From Methylobacter sp. (GTDB taxonomy: Bacteria > Pseudomonadota > Gammaproteobacteria > Methylococcales > Methylomonadaceae), in assembly GCA_028714995.1 (NCBI GenBank), contig JAQTLI010000133.1, forward strand, positions 1-7,333: a stretch of DNA of 7,333 nucleotides, read 5' to 3'. Shown here piece after piece: positions 1 to 6,097 of the stretch. The notes under the pieces are model-generated. The model did no database searches. It had not been told where the DNA came from and was given only the letters and a program-made list of their open reading frames with translations. Position numbers and translations under genes: made by a program. How positions within the stretch are numbered: position 1 is the first letter of the stretch; each line of letters opens with the position of its first letter.

Positions 1-142
1 ACATGAAAGAAAGAGGAGAATTAAAATAAAAATAGTGGCATAAGGCTCATGTAATTTTGCTAATTATTTTAATTCTTAAGCAAACCATCATCTTGATGGG
101 TTTAAATACGATTTCATATTGTTGACTCTTTGGAAATTCCAT

Positions 143-178
143 AACCTGCTTAGGCACTTGCCTTTGCAGGTTTTTTTT
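143..178 (+). terminator. Strong intrinsic terminator
   Basis: The arms AACCTGC (143-149) and GCAGGTT (166-172) pair perfectly. Inside them AGGC and GCCT form a second stem around the tetraloop ACTT, separated from the outer stem by a TT/TT internal loop. A run of eight T (171-178) follows directly, so this is a textbook Rho-independent terminator for + strand transcription. The gene it serves must lie to the left of the window: bases 1-142 hold no ORF of note, only a possible reading frame ending in TAA near base 29. Confidence 0.85.
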
Positions 179-487
179 GCTTTAGGCAATGTAATAAAAG
201 CCTACATTGGGGTTTAGGGAGCAATGGAACGTAAAACAGGTTTAAGCCTGTGACCGTCATGATGTGACTGCACAGTAAACCCCCATTCGTAGTGGATTTC
301 TTATTGCATAAACCTGTTGCCACTCGTTATGCAATCGCAATACCTTTTTGAAACAAACCCTGCGTTTTACGTTGACTAGACATCGTTGCACAAACGTTCG
401 TTTGTTGGACAACAAATAGCAGCAATCGGCCATCTTCTGCCATTCATAGTACATTTTCGAACGGCTGCTATGGGTCACAAATTGCTC
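179..487. other. Gene-poor spacer with several inverted repeats
   Basis: No gene can be supported here. A minus-strand frame of 93 codons runs from a GTG at 538 to 257, but it starts inside the attC-like hairpin, has no Shine-Dalgarno site and matches no family I know; an inner ATG at 454 would give 65 residues rich in Lys, Arg and Cys. The sequence is instead marked by inverted repeats: CAATGT/ACATTG (187-192 and 204-209), the imperfect palindrome ACAGG-TTTAAG-CCTGT (236-251), and the perfect 9-bp pair ATTGCATAA/TTATGCAAT (303-311 and 327-335). These could be operators or remains of small mobile elements. Confidence 0.4.
303..335. repeat. Perfect 9-bp inverted repeat
   Basis: ATTGCATAA (303-311) and TTATGCAAT (327-335) are exact reverse complements with a 15-base spacer. 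There is no T-run on either strand, so it is not a terminator. It could be a protein-binding operator, a small structured RNA or a mobile-element relic; the sequence alone does not decide. Confidence 0.5.
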
Positions 488-551
488 GCTTAACGACTGC
501 GCGTGGGGGCGCGCCGATAAAGGCGCGTCCCACTCCACGCAATGGTTAGGC
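488..551. mobile_element. attC-like integron recombination site
   Basis: The 64-bp element is bounded by GCTTAAC (488-494), which fits the R'' consensus RYYYAAC, and by GTTAGGC (545-551), which fits the R' consensus GTTRRRY. The two are reverse complements except at one position. Between them the halves fold into an imperfect stem: GCGTGG pairs with CCACGC, then GGG with CCC, then CGCGCC with GGCGCG, around a six-base loop GATAAA. Unpaired bases (ACT and T) occur on one side only, as expected of the extrahelical bases that set attC polarity. In the minus orientation the bulge falls in the L'' half, the canonical side, which would make the secreted-protein gene (ending at 637) the cassette it closes. 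No integron integrase, attI or second attC is visible, so it would be a solitary site. Known: attC sites are recognised by structure rather than sequence. Inferred: identity and polarity. Confidence 0.65.
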
Positions 552-636
552 AGTCACGGTGGACAACGAAAAGAAGTTGCTCACCATAACTGGCTCAATT
601 ATCGGATTGTTTTGACCGTGATTACGACCTCACAGG

Positions 637-1953
637 TCATAAGCCAGCCGCACTGAAACAGGCTTGCCAACCGCCCGAAATGAACGTCTGCCGGTCGCAC
701 CAGACAGCTTCAGGATAGTAGTCACCCATCACACCCTGCACGCACTCACCGGAATTTTTAATTGTATCCTGTGTGGGCGGGGTCGGGAAGGTTAAATCGA
801 ACCCGCATCCTTGGGCAATGGCGCTCTGGACGGACTGTTCAAAGTCGGCCGATGCCAGCAAGTTGCGCATGAAGATGAGCTTGGGCACCATCTTCTCGTC
901 ACCCCAAGGAAGCCATACGACCTTCTTCGGCAGCCACTCGGGCCGAAGCACGTCATTGGAAATCACGATGGTGTAAAAGCCGTGTTTATCGAGCGGCGTG
1001 CTCGCATCGGTCGCGCATCCGGTGACGGGTAGTGGCGAGACCAGCTCTGCTTGGCATAATCCCCAATATCGCAATTGGACGCTATTGAAACCGGGCGCAG
1101 GCTGCGATACTGGCTGGCCACGATAGGTATCGGGGAACGCCGGCATCTTGCCACGAATCACAATGACTCGATCCGGTTTATACTTGGGCATGAAGAACGA
1201 CACCAGGTATTTTTGGTCGGGATTCGGCAGCAGAACTGGGGGCGGCTCCTTTATCGCGCCGAACCAGATACGCTTTGGTACCGGCGGAATTTTTAGGTGC
1301 GCTAGTGGATCCTCTAACTCCGCCGGGACAATCTGCGGCTGCAACTGCGCGATTTCCGACTGCCGATTGAAGGTCGGACAGGTCTGCAACAGGGTTGTTT
1401 TGCCATTGACGCGGGTGACTTTGACCTTCGGCAAAGGCACTCCGCCCATGGAGCCTTCGCCCGCGTTCGATAGGTACAGGCGGTATATTAACCACCCCGT
1501 TTTGGCATTCAACTGGAGCACGTTGTCGGCGGTGTTGTTGCTCTTTGTGACTGTGATGGTGTACGTCGGATCAGGCTTCGCAGACGGTTTGCCACTGCCC
1601 GGATGAGGCGTCGCAAACGGATTGCCGCTGCCCGGATCAGGCACGATTTCCGCATCAAACAGGTGATCGGCTAACCCGGTAGAGACTGGCGCGTTGTCAT
1701 AGACAGCAAAGGAAAAGAACCGCGCCTTGGGGTAGACGCCAGTAATTGTCAGCTGTTGCCATTTCTTATCGATGGGCATGTAAAACCAGCGGTTCGCAGT
1801 GTCCGCCCAGAGCCAATTACCCAGGCCGAAAGGTGTCCATGAGAACTGCCACGCACAAGTTGGGGTGGGTACAGTTGGCGATTGCTCCGCAGAAACGCGC
1901 GGATTTGCCAAAAGTAGGAGAGTGGTGAAACTGAGTGTAAGGAAAGCCTTCAT
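637..1953 (-). CDS. Secreted protein of unknown function, riboswitch-controlled
   Basis: The chosen start at 1953 gives 438 residues. It is preceded by GGGAG nine bases upstream and opens with a clear signal peptide (MKAFLTLSFTTLLLLANPRVSA, cleavage likely after Ala22). An upstream in-frame start at 2079 would add 42 residues ahead of the signal peptide and read back through the leader, so it is rejected. The mature protein has an N-terminal region typical of an uncharacterised secreted family: YPKARFFSFAVYDN (74-87), DAEIVPDPGSGNPF (100-113), TYTITVT (130-136), WLIYRLYLSN (154-163) and GGVPLPKVKV (170-179), suggesting a beta-sandwich domain. The C-terminal half holds most of the eight cysteines in the mature protein (from Cys33 to the C-terminus), suggesting disulfides in the periplasm or outside the cell. 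Residues 105-129 contain an 11-residue tandem duplication. A GEMM-I riboswitch and terminator lie upstream, and an attC-like site lies 85 bp past the stop. I know no enzymatic activity for it. Confidence 0.85.
   Translation of the reverse strand: MKAFLTLSFTTLLLLANPRVSAEQSPTVPTPTCAWQFSWTPFGLGNWLWADTANRWFYMPIDKKWQQLTITGVYPKARFFSFAVYDNAPVSTGLADHLFDAEIVPDPGSGNPFATPHPGSGKPSAKPDPTYTITVTKSNNTADNVLQLNAKTGWLIYRLYLSNAGEGSMGGVPLPKVKVTRVNGKTTLLQTCPTFNRQSEIAQLQPQIVPAELEDPLAHLKIPPVPKRIWFGAIKEPPPVLLPNPDQKYLVSFFMPKYKPDRVIVIRGKMPAFPDTYRGQPVSQPAPGFNSVQLRYWGLCQAELVSPLPVTGCATDASTPLDKHGFYTIVISNDVLRPEWLPKKVVWLPWGDEKMVPKLIFMRNLLASADFEQSVQSAIAQGCGFDLTFPTPPTQDTIKNSGECVQGVMGDYYPEAVWCDRQTFISGGWQACFSAAGL
1568..1642. repeat. 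33-bp in-frame tandem duplication
   Basis: Two copies of a 33-bp unit (1568-1600 and 1601-1633) are followed by nine further bases of a third (1634-1642). The copies differ at about six positions. In the secreted-protein gene this encodes PDPGSGNPFAT and PHPGSGKPSAK, then PDP. Since 33 is a multiple of three, the frame is kept. The Pro/Gly/Ser content suggests an extended loop or linker. Confidence 0.85.
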
Positions 1954-2105
1954 TGCTTGCGACTCCCTATTATACTTTACACCTCTTTGGGATAGAGCCT
2001 TATAGGATATGATTTTTGATTGTTGTTTAGAAATACACATCACACATCTCCTGATGGTTGTAATAACCAACCCTGGCATCTAAGACACGAACTCGTTTTC
2101 GTGCA

Positions 2106-2168
2106 AAATAAAAAAGCCGAACTCCCTACAGCAACCATAACAATGGTCGCATTCGGCAGTTCGGCTTT
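2106..2168 (-). terminator. Riboswitch expression-platform terminator
   Basis: On the minus strand AAAGCCGAACT (2168-2158) and AGTTCGGCTTT (2123-2113) form a perfect 11-bp stem. The loop holds a second 8-bp stem, GCGACCAT (2150-2143) with ATGGTTGC (2138-2131), closed by TGTT. A run of T (2115-2110) and then ATTTT follows. The 5' arm is the same segment that forms the 3' end of the GEMM aptamer, so aptamer folding and terminator formation exclude each other. Inferred logic: ligand binding disrupts the terminator and turns the secreted-protein gene on. The start codon lies about 150 bases further downstream. Confidence 0.85.
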
Positions 2169-2230
2169 CCTGGGTTCAGGACCCGTAACTTTCTGTCCCT
2201 ATCTTACGATAGGTTTAGCCTTATCATCGA
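2152..2230 (-). promoter_or_regulatory. GEMM-I class cyclic-dinucleotide riboswitch aptamer
   Basis: Read on the minus strand, the order of conserved blocks matches the GEMM-I family (c-di-GMP-I, with cGAMP-binding variants). AAACC is followed by a hairpin TATC-GTAA-GATA with a GNRA tetraloop, then GGGAC and GAAAG, then TTACGGGTC (family CTACGGGTC), a small hairpin TCCTG-AACC-CAGGA, and finally AAGCCGAACTGCCGAA (family ACAGCCGGGTTGCCGAA). The 5' block reads AAGGCTAAACC rather than GGGCAAACC, apparently with one extra base. The position that distinguishes c-di-GMP from cGAMP therefore cannot be read with certainty. The overlap with a terminator stem downstream supports a true regulatory role. 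Known: members of the class control secreted enzymes, pili, cytochromes and surface proteins, in keeping with the secreted product here. Confidence 0.88.
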
Positions 2231-2258
2231 TGTTTATAGAAATAGGATAACGCATAGA

Positions 2259-2287
2259 ATAAAATTTCTACTGAGGATTTTTGTCGG
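2259..2287 (-). promoter_or_regulatory. Candidate promoter for the riboswitch transcript
   Basis: On the minus strand CCGACA (2287-2282; four of six matches to the -35 consensus) is separated by exactly 17 bases from TTTTAT (2264-2259; four of six matches to the -10 consensus). Transcription would start near 2252, some 20-25 bases before the aptamer, a normal distance. An alternative -10, TATAAA (2238-2233), has no good -35 and would start inside the aptamer. The call is tentative. Confidence 0.35.
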
Positions 2288-2289
2288 TT

Positions 2290-2900
2290 TTTCTGAAAAG
2301 CTATCTTTTTTAGAATGACAGCGAAGGGAGTCAGTCCTGTTACCCTCAGAAACGGGCATCGACGTCCCTTGCTAACCGGACTTTGCCTTTCCCGAATACC
2401 CGACTTAGAAGGCCGCTATGAGTGCAGTAACTCTCGTTCGCCGCTTCGGCTCGACCGTCGAGTTTGGGTCGCTGGCAGCCATTCAAAGGTAAAAAACGCA
2501 CCGCCATTTCAACTCTTAAAAAAACTATAACACTTCAACCAAAAATAACAATTCGTATAGATACCTAGTAATCCACTTAGCACGCTAAAATCGACCGTCC
2601 GCTCCCCATGGTTTTGCGGCCAGTCGGAAATCCGGCTTGTGTGGCTCTTGTGGGTCGGGTGCTGAATCGTGACAGGCGAAAATCGGCCAAACTCGGTCTT
2701 TCGCGAATGACGCTTCGGCCAATTGTAGACAGTCAGTTTAGTTTCACCCCTTTCATTCTGAAACAAAATCAAGCGAACTCATAGTTCTCAAGCTAAATAC
2801 TCAACAGAGTACCCCCATTTCATGTGCCCATTTAAATCAATCTGATTGAGAACACCCCTAGCTTTCGTTAGCGTAGTTTATCAGGAACAATGGTGTCAGT
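2290..2900. other. Non-coding spacer with degraded repeat-like segments
   Basis: No convincing gene is present. Frames at 2315-2530 (+, 71 codons) and 2772-2509 (-, 87 codons) have no Shine-Dalgarno site and unconvincing composition. Two related segments lie in the same orientation: about 2430-2490 (CTCGTTCGCCGCTTCGGC, then TCGACCGTC and an ATTCAAA end) and about 2690-2725 (CTCGGTCTTTCGCGAATGA, then CGCTTCGGCC). TCGACCGTC recurs near 2591. They resemble diverged copies of an intergenic repeat rather than genes. Further right, TCAATC-T-GATTGA (2837-2849) is a short perfect palindrome that could be an operator. Confidence 0.35.
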
Positions 2901-2913
2901 GTTCAGTGGAGAT

Positions 2914-2974
2914 TTGCAACAATGTCCAACAATTTTCTATATATTACCCTGCTATTGTAAACTTTAGACAATAG
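2914..2974 (+). promoter_or_regulatory. Candidate promoter and operator of the ABC exporter operon
   Basis: TTGCAA (2914-2919) and TATATA (2938-2943) are spaced by 18 bases and would start transcription near 2950. Exactly there lies a perfect 7-bp inverted repeat, CTATTGT (2952-2958) and ACAATAG (2968-2974), with a nine-base spacer. Placed over or just after the start, it could be a repressor site or a 5' UTR hairpin. There is no T-run after it, so it is not a terminator. The promoter is inferred from consensus only. Confidence 0.4.
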
Positions 2975-3022
2975 ACTCTGGAATTTCCATTCATCCATGA
3001 ATAAATACCCGCATCCGCAATC

Positions 3023-3976
3023 ATGACCGCCGATAATCCCGCCCTCATCATCTACGTGCGCGGCGTCAATAAGACTTACGCCGGTGGTTTCCAAGCACTC
3101 AAAAACATTAATCTGGACATAAAACGTGGCGAGATATTTGCCTTGCTCGGACCGAATGGTGCGGGCAAGACGACACTGATTAGTATCATCTGCGGCATCG
3201 TCAATGCCACTTCTGGCACCATCGTCGCCGACGGTCACGACACCGTGAGAGACTACCGCGCGGCGCGGGCAACCATCGGCCTGGTACCGCAGGAACTGCA
3301 TACGGACTCGTTTGAGTCGGTCTGGGCCACAATTAAATTCAGTCGAGGGCTTTTCGGCAAGGCGCCCAACGCAGCCTACCTGGAAAAAGTGCTGCGCAAT
3401 CTGTCCCTATGGGACAAACGCGACGTGAAAATCATGGCGCTATCTGGCGGCATGAAACGCCGTGTGCTGATTGCTAAGGCCCTCGCGCATGAGCCAACGA
3501 TATTGTTCCTTGATGAGCCGAGTGCTGGCGTGGATGTGGAGTTACGACACGACATGTGGCGCATGGTGCGCGAGCTTCGTGCGCAGGGTACCACCATCAT
3601 ACTGACCACCCATTACATTGAGGAAGCCGAAGACATGGCTGATCGCATCGGCGTCATCACAAAAGGTGAACTGATCGTTGTTGAAGATAAAAATGTATTG
3701 ATGCGCAAGCTTGGTAAAAAGCAACTCACGCTGACTTTACGACAGCCCATGACCAGTATTCCGGCCGGACTAAGCGCTTGGTCGTTGGAGCTCACCGACG
3801 ACGGACACGCCCTGGTTTATAGTTTCGACACCCAGGAAGATGAAACCGGTATTGCCGAGCTATTGCACACGTTAAGTGACCACAGCATCGAATTCAAAGA
3901 CTTACGCTCCAGCGAGAGTTCACTGGAGGACATTTTCGTGAGTCTGGTGCATCAGCCCAAGGAGGCACTGGAATGA
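3023..3976 (+). CDS. yadG: ABC-2 type exporter ATP-binding protein, YadG/NodI-like
   Basis: This 317-residue protein is the cytoplasmic ATPase that drives the permease encoded next to it. All nucleotide-binding motifs are intact: Walker A GPNGAGKTT (43-51), Q-loop Gln90 in LVPQE, signature LSGGM (140-144), Walker B ILFLDEP (160-166), D-loop SAGVD (167-171) and H-loop His197 in LTTHY. The match to Escherichia coli YadG runs the whole length, including LSGGMKRR, AGVD-ELR, TTIILTTHY and the C-terminal LE-IFVSLV stretch, and the length agrees (308 residues in E. coli). The start at 3023 fits the family N-terminus, although no clear Shine-Dalgarno sequence precedes it. The stop overlaps the permease start (ATGA). 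The substrate is unknown; NodI-type transporters are close relatives, so the symbol indicates family rather than proven orthology. Confidence 0.93.
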   Translation: MTADNPALIIYVRGVNKTYAGGFQALKNINLDIKRGEIFALLGPNGAGKTTLISIICGIVNATSGTIVADGHDTVRDYRAARATIGLVPQELHTDSFESVWATIKFSRGLFGKAPNAAYLEKVLRNLSLWDKRDVKIMALSGGMKRRVLIAKALAHEPTILFLDEPSAGVDVELRHDMWRMVRELRAQGTTIILTTHYIEEAEDMADRIGVITKGELIVVEDKNVLMRKLGKKQLTLTLRQPMTSIPAGLSAWSLELTDDGHALVYSFDTQEDETGIAELLHTLSDHSIEFKDLRSSESSLEDIFVSLVHQPKEALE

Positions 3977-4734
3977 ACATCTATGGCATCCGTGCTATTT
4001 ACCACTTTGAAATGGCACGCACCTTTCGTACTCTATGGGAAAGTATCGCCGCACCAGTGCTGACCACCTCGCTGTACTTCATCGTATTTGGCAAAGCCAT
4101 CGGTTCGCGTATGGGAGACATTGACAGCGTCAGTTACGGCGCCTTCATCATCCCGGGGCTGGTCATGCTGAATTTACTGAACGAAAGCATATCCAATGCT
4201 TCTTTCGGCATTTACATGCCCAGGTGGGCGGGAACTATTTATGAGCTGCTATCAGCACCTGTTTCGTGGGTCGAAGTGCTGATTGGTTATGTGGGGGCGG
4301 CGGCGACCAAGTCAGTGATCTTGGGTCTACTCATTCTAGGCACCGCCCGCATTTTCGTGCCCTACGAGATCGCCCATCCTTTGTGGATGATCTCCTTTCT
4401 CTTGCTCACGGCTGTTACTTTCAGTCTATTTGGCTTCATTATCGGCTTGTGGGCCGATAATTTTCAGAAACTACAGGTAGTTCCGATGTTGATCGTCACC
4501 CCGCTCACATTTCTGGGTGGCGCGTTCTATTCGATCAATATGTTGCCTCCATTATGGCAGAAGATCACCCTGTTCAATCCGGTGGTGTATTTGATCAGCG
4601 GCTTTCGCTGGAGCTTCTACGGTATTGCAGATGTGCATATCGCCATGAGTATTGGCATGACGTTTGGCTTTCTCATCATCTGCCTGACTTTTGTATGGTG
4701 GGTGTTTAAGACTGGGTACAAAATTAGAAACTGA
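3973..4734 (+). CDS. yadH: ABC-2 type exporter permease, YadH/NodJ-like
   Basis: This 253-residue inner-membrane protein is the partner of the preceding ATPase. About six hydrophobic segments are visible, near residues 24-42, 56-76, 100-124, 137-160, 167-190 and 223-246, the usual ABC-2 permease layout. Family motifs include YFIVFG-IGSR-GD (35-49), FIIPGLVM (58-65), IGYVGAA (104-110), PLTFLGGAFYSINMLPPLWQ (177-196) and NPVVYLISGFR (202-212), all close to E. coli YadH (256 residues). Its ATG overlaps the ATPase stop by four bases, and AAGGAGG (3959-3965) lies inside the end of that gene at ideal spacing, so the two are translationally coupled. No obvious terminator of its own follows on the + strand. 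The substrate cannot be told from sequence. Confidence 0.92.
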   Translation: MNIYGIRAIYHFEMARTFRTLWESIAAPVLTTSLYFIVFGKAIGSRMGDIDSVSYGAFIIPGLVMLNLLNESISNASFGIYMPRWAGTIYELLSAPVSWVEVLIGYVGAAATKSVILGLLILGTARIFVPYEIAHPLWMISFLLLTAVTFSLFGFIIGLWADNFQKLQVVPMLIVTPLTFLGGAFYSINMLPPLWQKITLFNPVVYLISGFRWSFYGIADVHIAMSIGMTFGFLIICLTFVWWVFKTGYKIRN

Positions 4735-4851
4735 AGCGACGATCATGGGTCAGTTACAAAGTCTTCTTCGAGTGGAAAAGTAGCAGTCCGAGAATTTCCA
4801 AACTTGCGCCATTAATCGAGTTTCCAAGCAGGGATGCAGCAATTTTAAAAG

Positions 4852-4877
4852 TTGTGACCGCCATCAAACGGTCACAA
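4852..4877 (-). terminator. Hairpin between convergent genes, probable terminator for the recombinase
   Basis: TTGTGACCG (4852-4860) and CGGTCACAA (4869-4877) form a perfect 9-bp stem with an eight-base loop. Read on the minus strand it follows the recombinase stop by nine bases and leads into CTTTTAAAATT, a short T-rich tail. It fits a weak intrinsic terminator for minus-strand transcription. On the + strand the tail is AAAATATAAG, so it would not terminate the exporter operon well. Confidence 0.45.
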
Positions 4878-4885
4878 AATATAAG

Positions 4886-5514
4886 CTAAATTTCGGTTTG
4901 CTCAGAAATTTCCAGAGCATCATCGACCTCGATACCGAGATGTCTGACAGGGCTTTCAAGTTTGGTGTGACCCAGCAGCAATTGAACAGCACGTAAATTT
5001 TTAATCCTGCGGTAAACAAGTGTTGCCTTGGTTCTCCGCATCGTATGGGTTCCATAAGCAGCCGGGTCAAGACCAATTGACTTCACCCAATTTTCGACAA
5101 TCCGAGCATATTGCCTTGTTGAAAGATGAGGCGAACTATGGATCCGACTGGAGAAAAGATATTGATCCGTTTTGAGCTTGGCTTGAATAATCCATGATTC
5201 AAGCGAGTCTCTGGTTTGTTCAGTTATCCCATATTGAACTGGACGGTGCGTCTTCTGCTGCATGACGATGGCTCGCGATGACACACGATTACTTTGGGCT
5301 ACATCACATACCCGTAGCTTGACCAAATCGCAACCACGAAGCTTGCTATCAATCGCCAAGTTGAATAATGCCAACTCCCGGGTGTTGTTCGCCATCTGCA
5401 AGCGTATGCGAATGGCCCAAATCTCTTTCAACTTGAGCGGTAATTTCTGGCCATCAATTTGCCCTTATTCCAGGGAACATGAGGATTAATTTGATTATCG
5501 GTATTTTGTTTCAT
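4886..5514 (-). pseudogene. Short tyrosine recombinase, frameshifted and lacking the catalytic Tyr
   Basis: The protein is of the roughly 200-residue single-domain integrase type (KLRGCDLV, YLFSSRIH, STRQYARIV, YGTHTMRRTKA, LLLGHTKLES, LGIEVDDALEISEQTE). The main open frame is 5431-4886 (181 codons from a TTG). The true start is probably the ATG at 5514, preceded by AGGAG at good spacing. Its frame encodes MKQNTDNQINPHVPWNKGKL and then goes out of frame near 5450-5457, where family members continue IGQKLPLKLKEIW. The missing base fits a one-base deletion, since 629 nt is one short of a multiple of three. In the 181-codon frame the active-site residues Arg32, Lys60, His129-x-x-Arg132 and His155 are kept, but the nucleophile position is His164 (VRHLGIE where relatives have VRYLGIE), a single T-to-C change. 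Pro161 also replaces the usual Thr. Strand cleavage should therefore be lost. Insertion history is inferred; the substitutions are seen directly. Confidence 0.88.
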
Positions 5515-5554
5515 GACAAACTCCTAACATAAGGTTAAGGAGTTTCATTGTCAT
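5513..5554. repeat. Inverted repeat enclosing the recombinase Shine-Dalgarno site
   Basis: AAACTCCT (5518-5525) and AGGAGTTT (5538-5545) pair perfectly. The stem extends inward as AAC/GTT with one bulge, and outward, after a short bulge, as ATGACA/TGTCAT (5513-5518 and 5549-5554). On the minus strand the AGGAG of the recombinase ribosome-binding site lies in one arm and the ATG in the outer stem. The mRNA would thus hide its own start region. There is no T-run. Such occlusion is a known way to keep integrase expression low; here it is inferred from pairing alone. Confidence 0.6.
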
Positions 5555-6085
5555 ACTGTTTTCCTGTCAGCGGTCAGTGACTAATGGATGTGAACCGGCC
5601 AAAACCGGTCGATAAATAATTCCGGGTTAACGACTGGTGAAAACAGCCATTGAACGTTTGAAATCACCGGCCAGCACGGCTTTTCGCGCATGGTCCGATG
5701 GATTGATGGGTTATGCGGCACTGCTTGCAGCGTTTTTATCGCCCCCTACGGAAACGCACTTTCACGGTAATCCCATTGAGGTTTGCGCGTACTTTAAATA
5801 GTTATATGCGCTCAAATAGGTGTTTGTACGAATTACATTTTGTATTTTTATTTGTTCTAATTCGGTCCTAAAAAATTATCTCTAACGCTGGACAGTCTTT
5901 AACAGCAGCCGTTTTATCACGAAGACCGGATTTTTTTTCTGGGTAGGAATTGTCGGTTTCTTTACCTGTGGGAAAGAGGAGGTAGATCATTAAAAATTTT
6001 AGCGCTTTACACATTTTTTATGGTTATTGACTCCTGTGCGAAAAATGTAAAGGGTTCATAAACGATTAATATCCATCAAATACGC
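5555..6085. other. Spacer without a supported gene
   Basis: About 530 bases hold no gene I can defend. A 54-residue frame (5637-5801, + strand, GTG start; it begins MKTAIERLKSPASTAFRAW) has one hydrophobic stretch, GYAALLAAFLS, but no strong ribosome-binding site and no recognised relatives; it may be a remnant. ACCGG-CCAAAA-CCGGT (about 5594-5609) is a small palindrome. CTTTACACATTTTT (6005-6018) and AAAAATGTAAAG (6041-6052) form a long imperfect inverted repeat about 45 bases before the next gene. TTGACT (6027-6032) inside it resembles a -35 box but has no -10 at a proper distance. Confidence 0.35.
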
Positions 6086-6097
6086 GAGGAAGCCGTT

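Noticed and set aside
257..538. Minus-strand frame of 93 codons with a GTG start
   Set aside because: It starts inside the attC-like hairpin, has no Shine-Dalgarno site and resembles no family. Its first 20 residues are just translated hairpin sequence.
1966..1974. TATAAT on the minus strand just before the secreted-protein gene
   Set aside because: A start about seven bases downstream would fall within the ribosome-binding site, leaving no usable leader. The riboswitch layout points to a promoter upstream of 2230.
1954..2079. Upstream extension of the secreted-protein gene to 2079
   Set aside because: It would place 42 residues ahead of an evident signal peptide. The start at 1953 has its own ribosome-binding site.
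2509..2772. Minus-strand frame of 87 codons
   Set aside because: It runs through repeat-like non-coding sequence, has no ribosome-binding site and no family resemblance.
2903..3301. Minus-strand frame of 132 codons opposite the ABC ATPase
   Set aside because: It lies antisense to a well supported coding sequence and shows no recognisable motif.
5637..5801. Possible 54-residue gene on the + strand
   Set aside because: Start and ribosome-binding site are weak and no relatives are recognised. It is recorded only as a possible remnant in the spacer.
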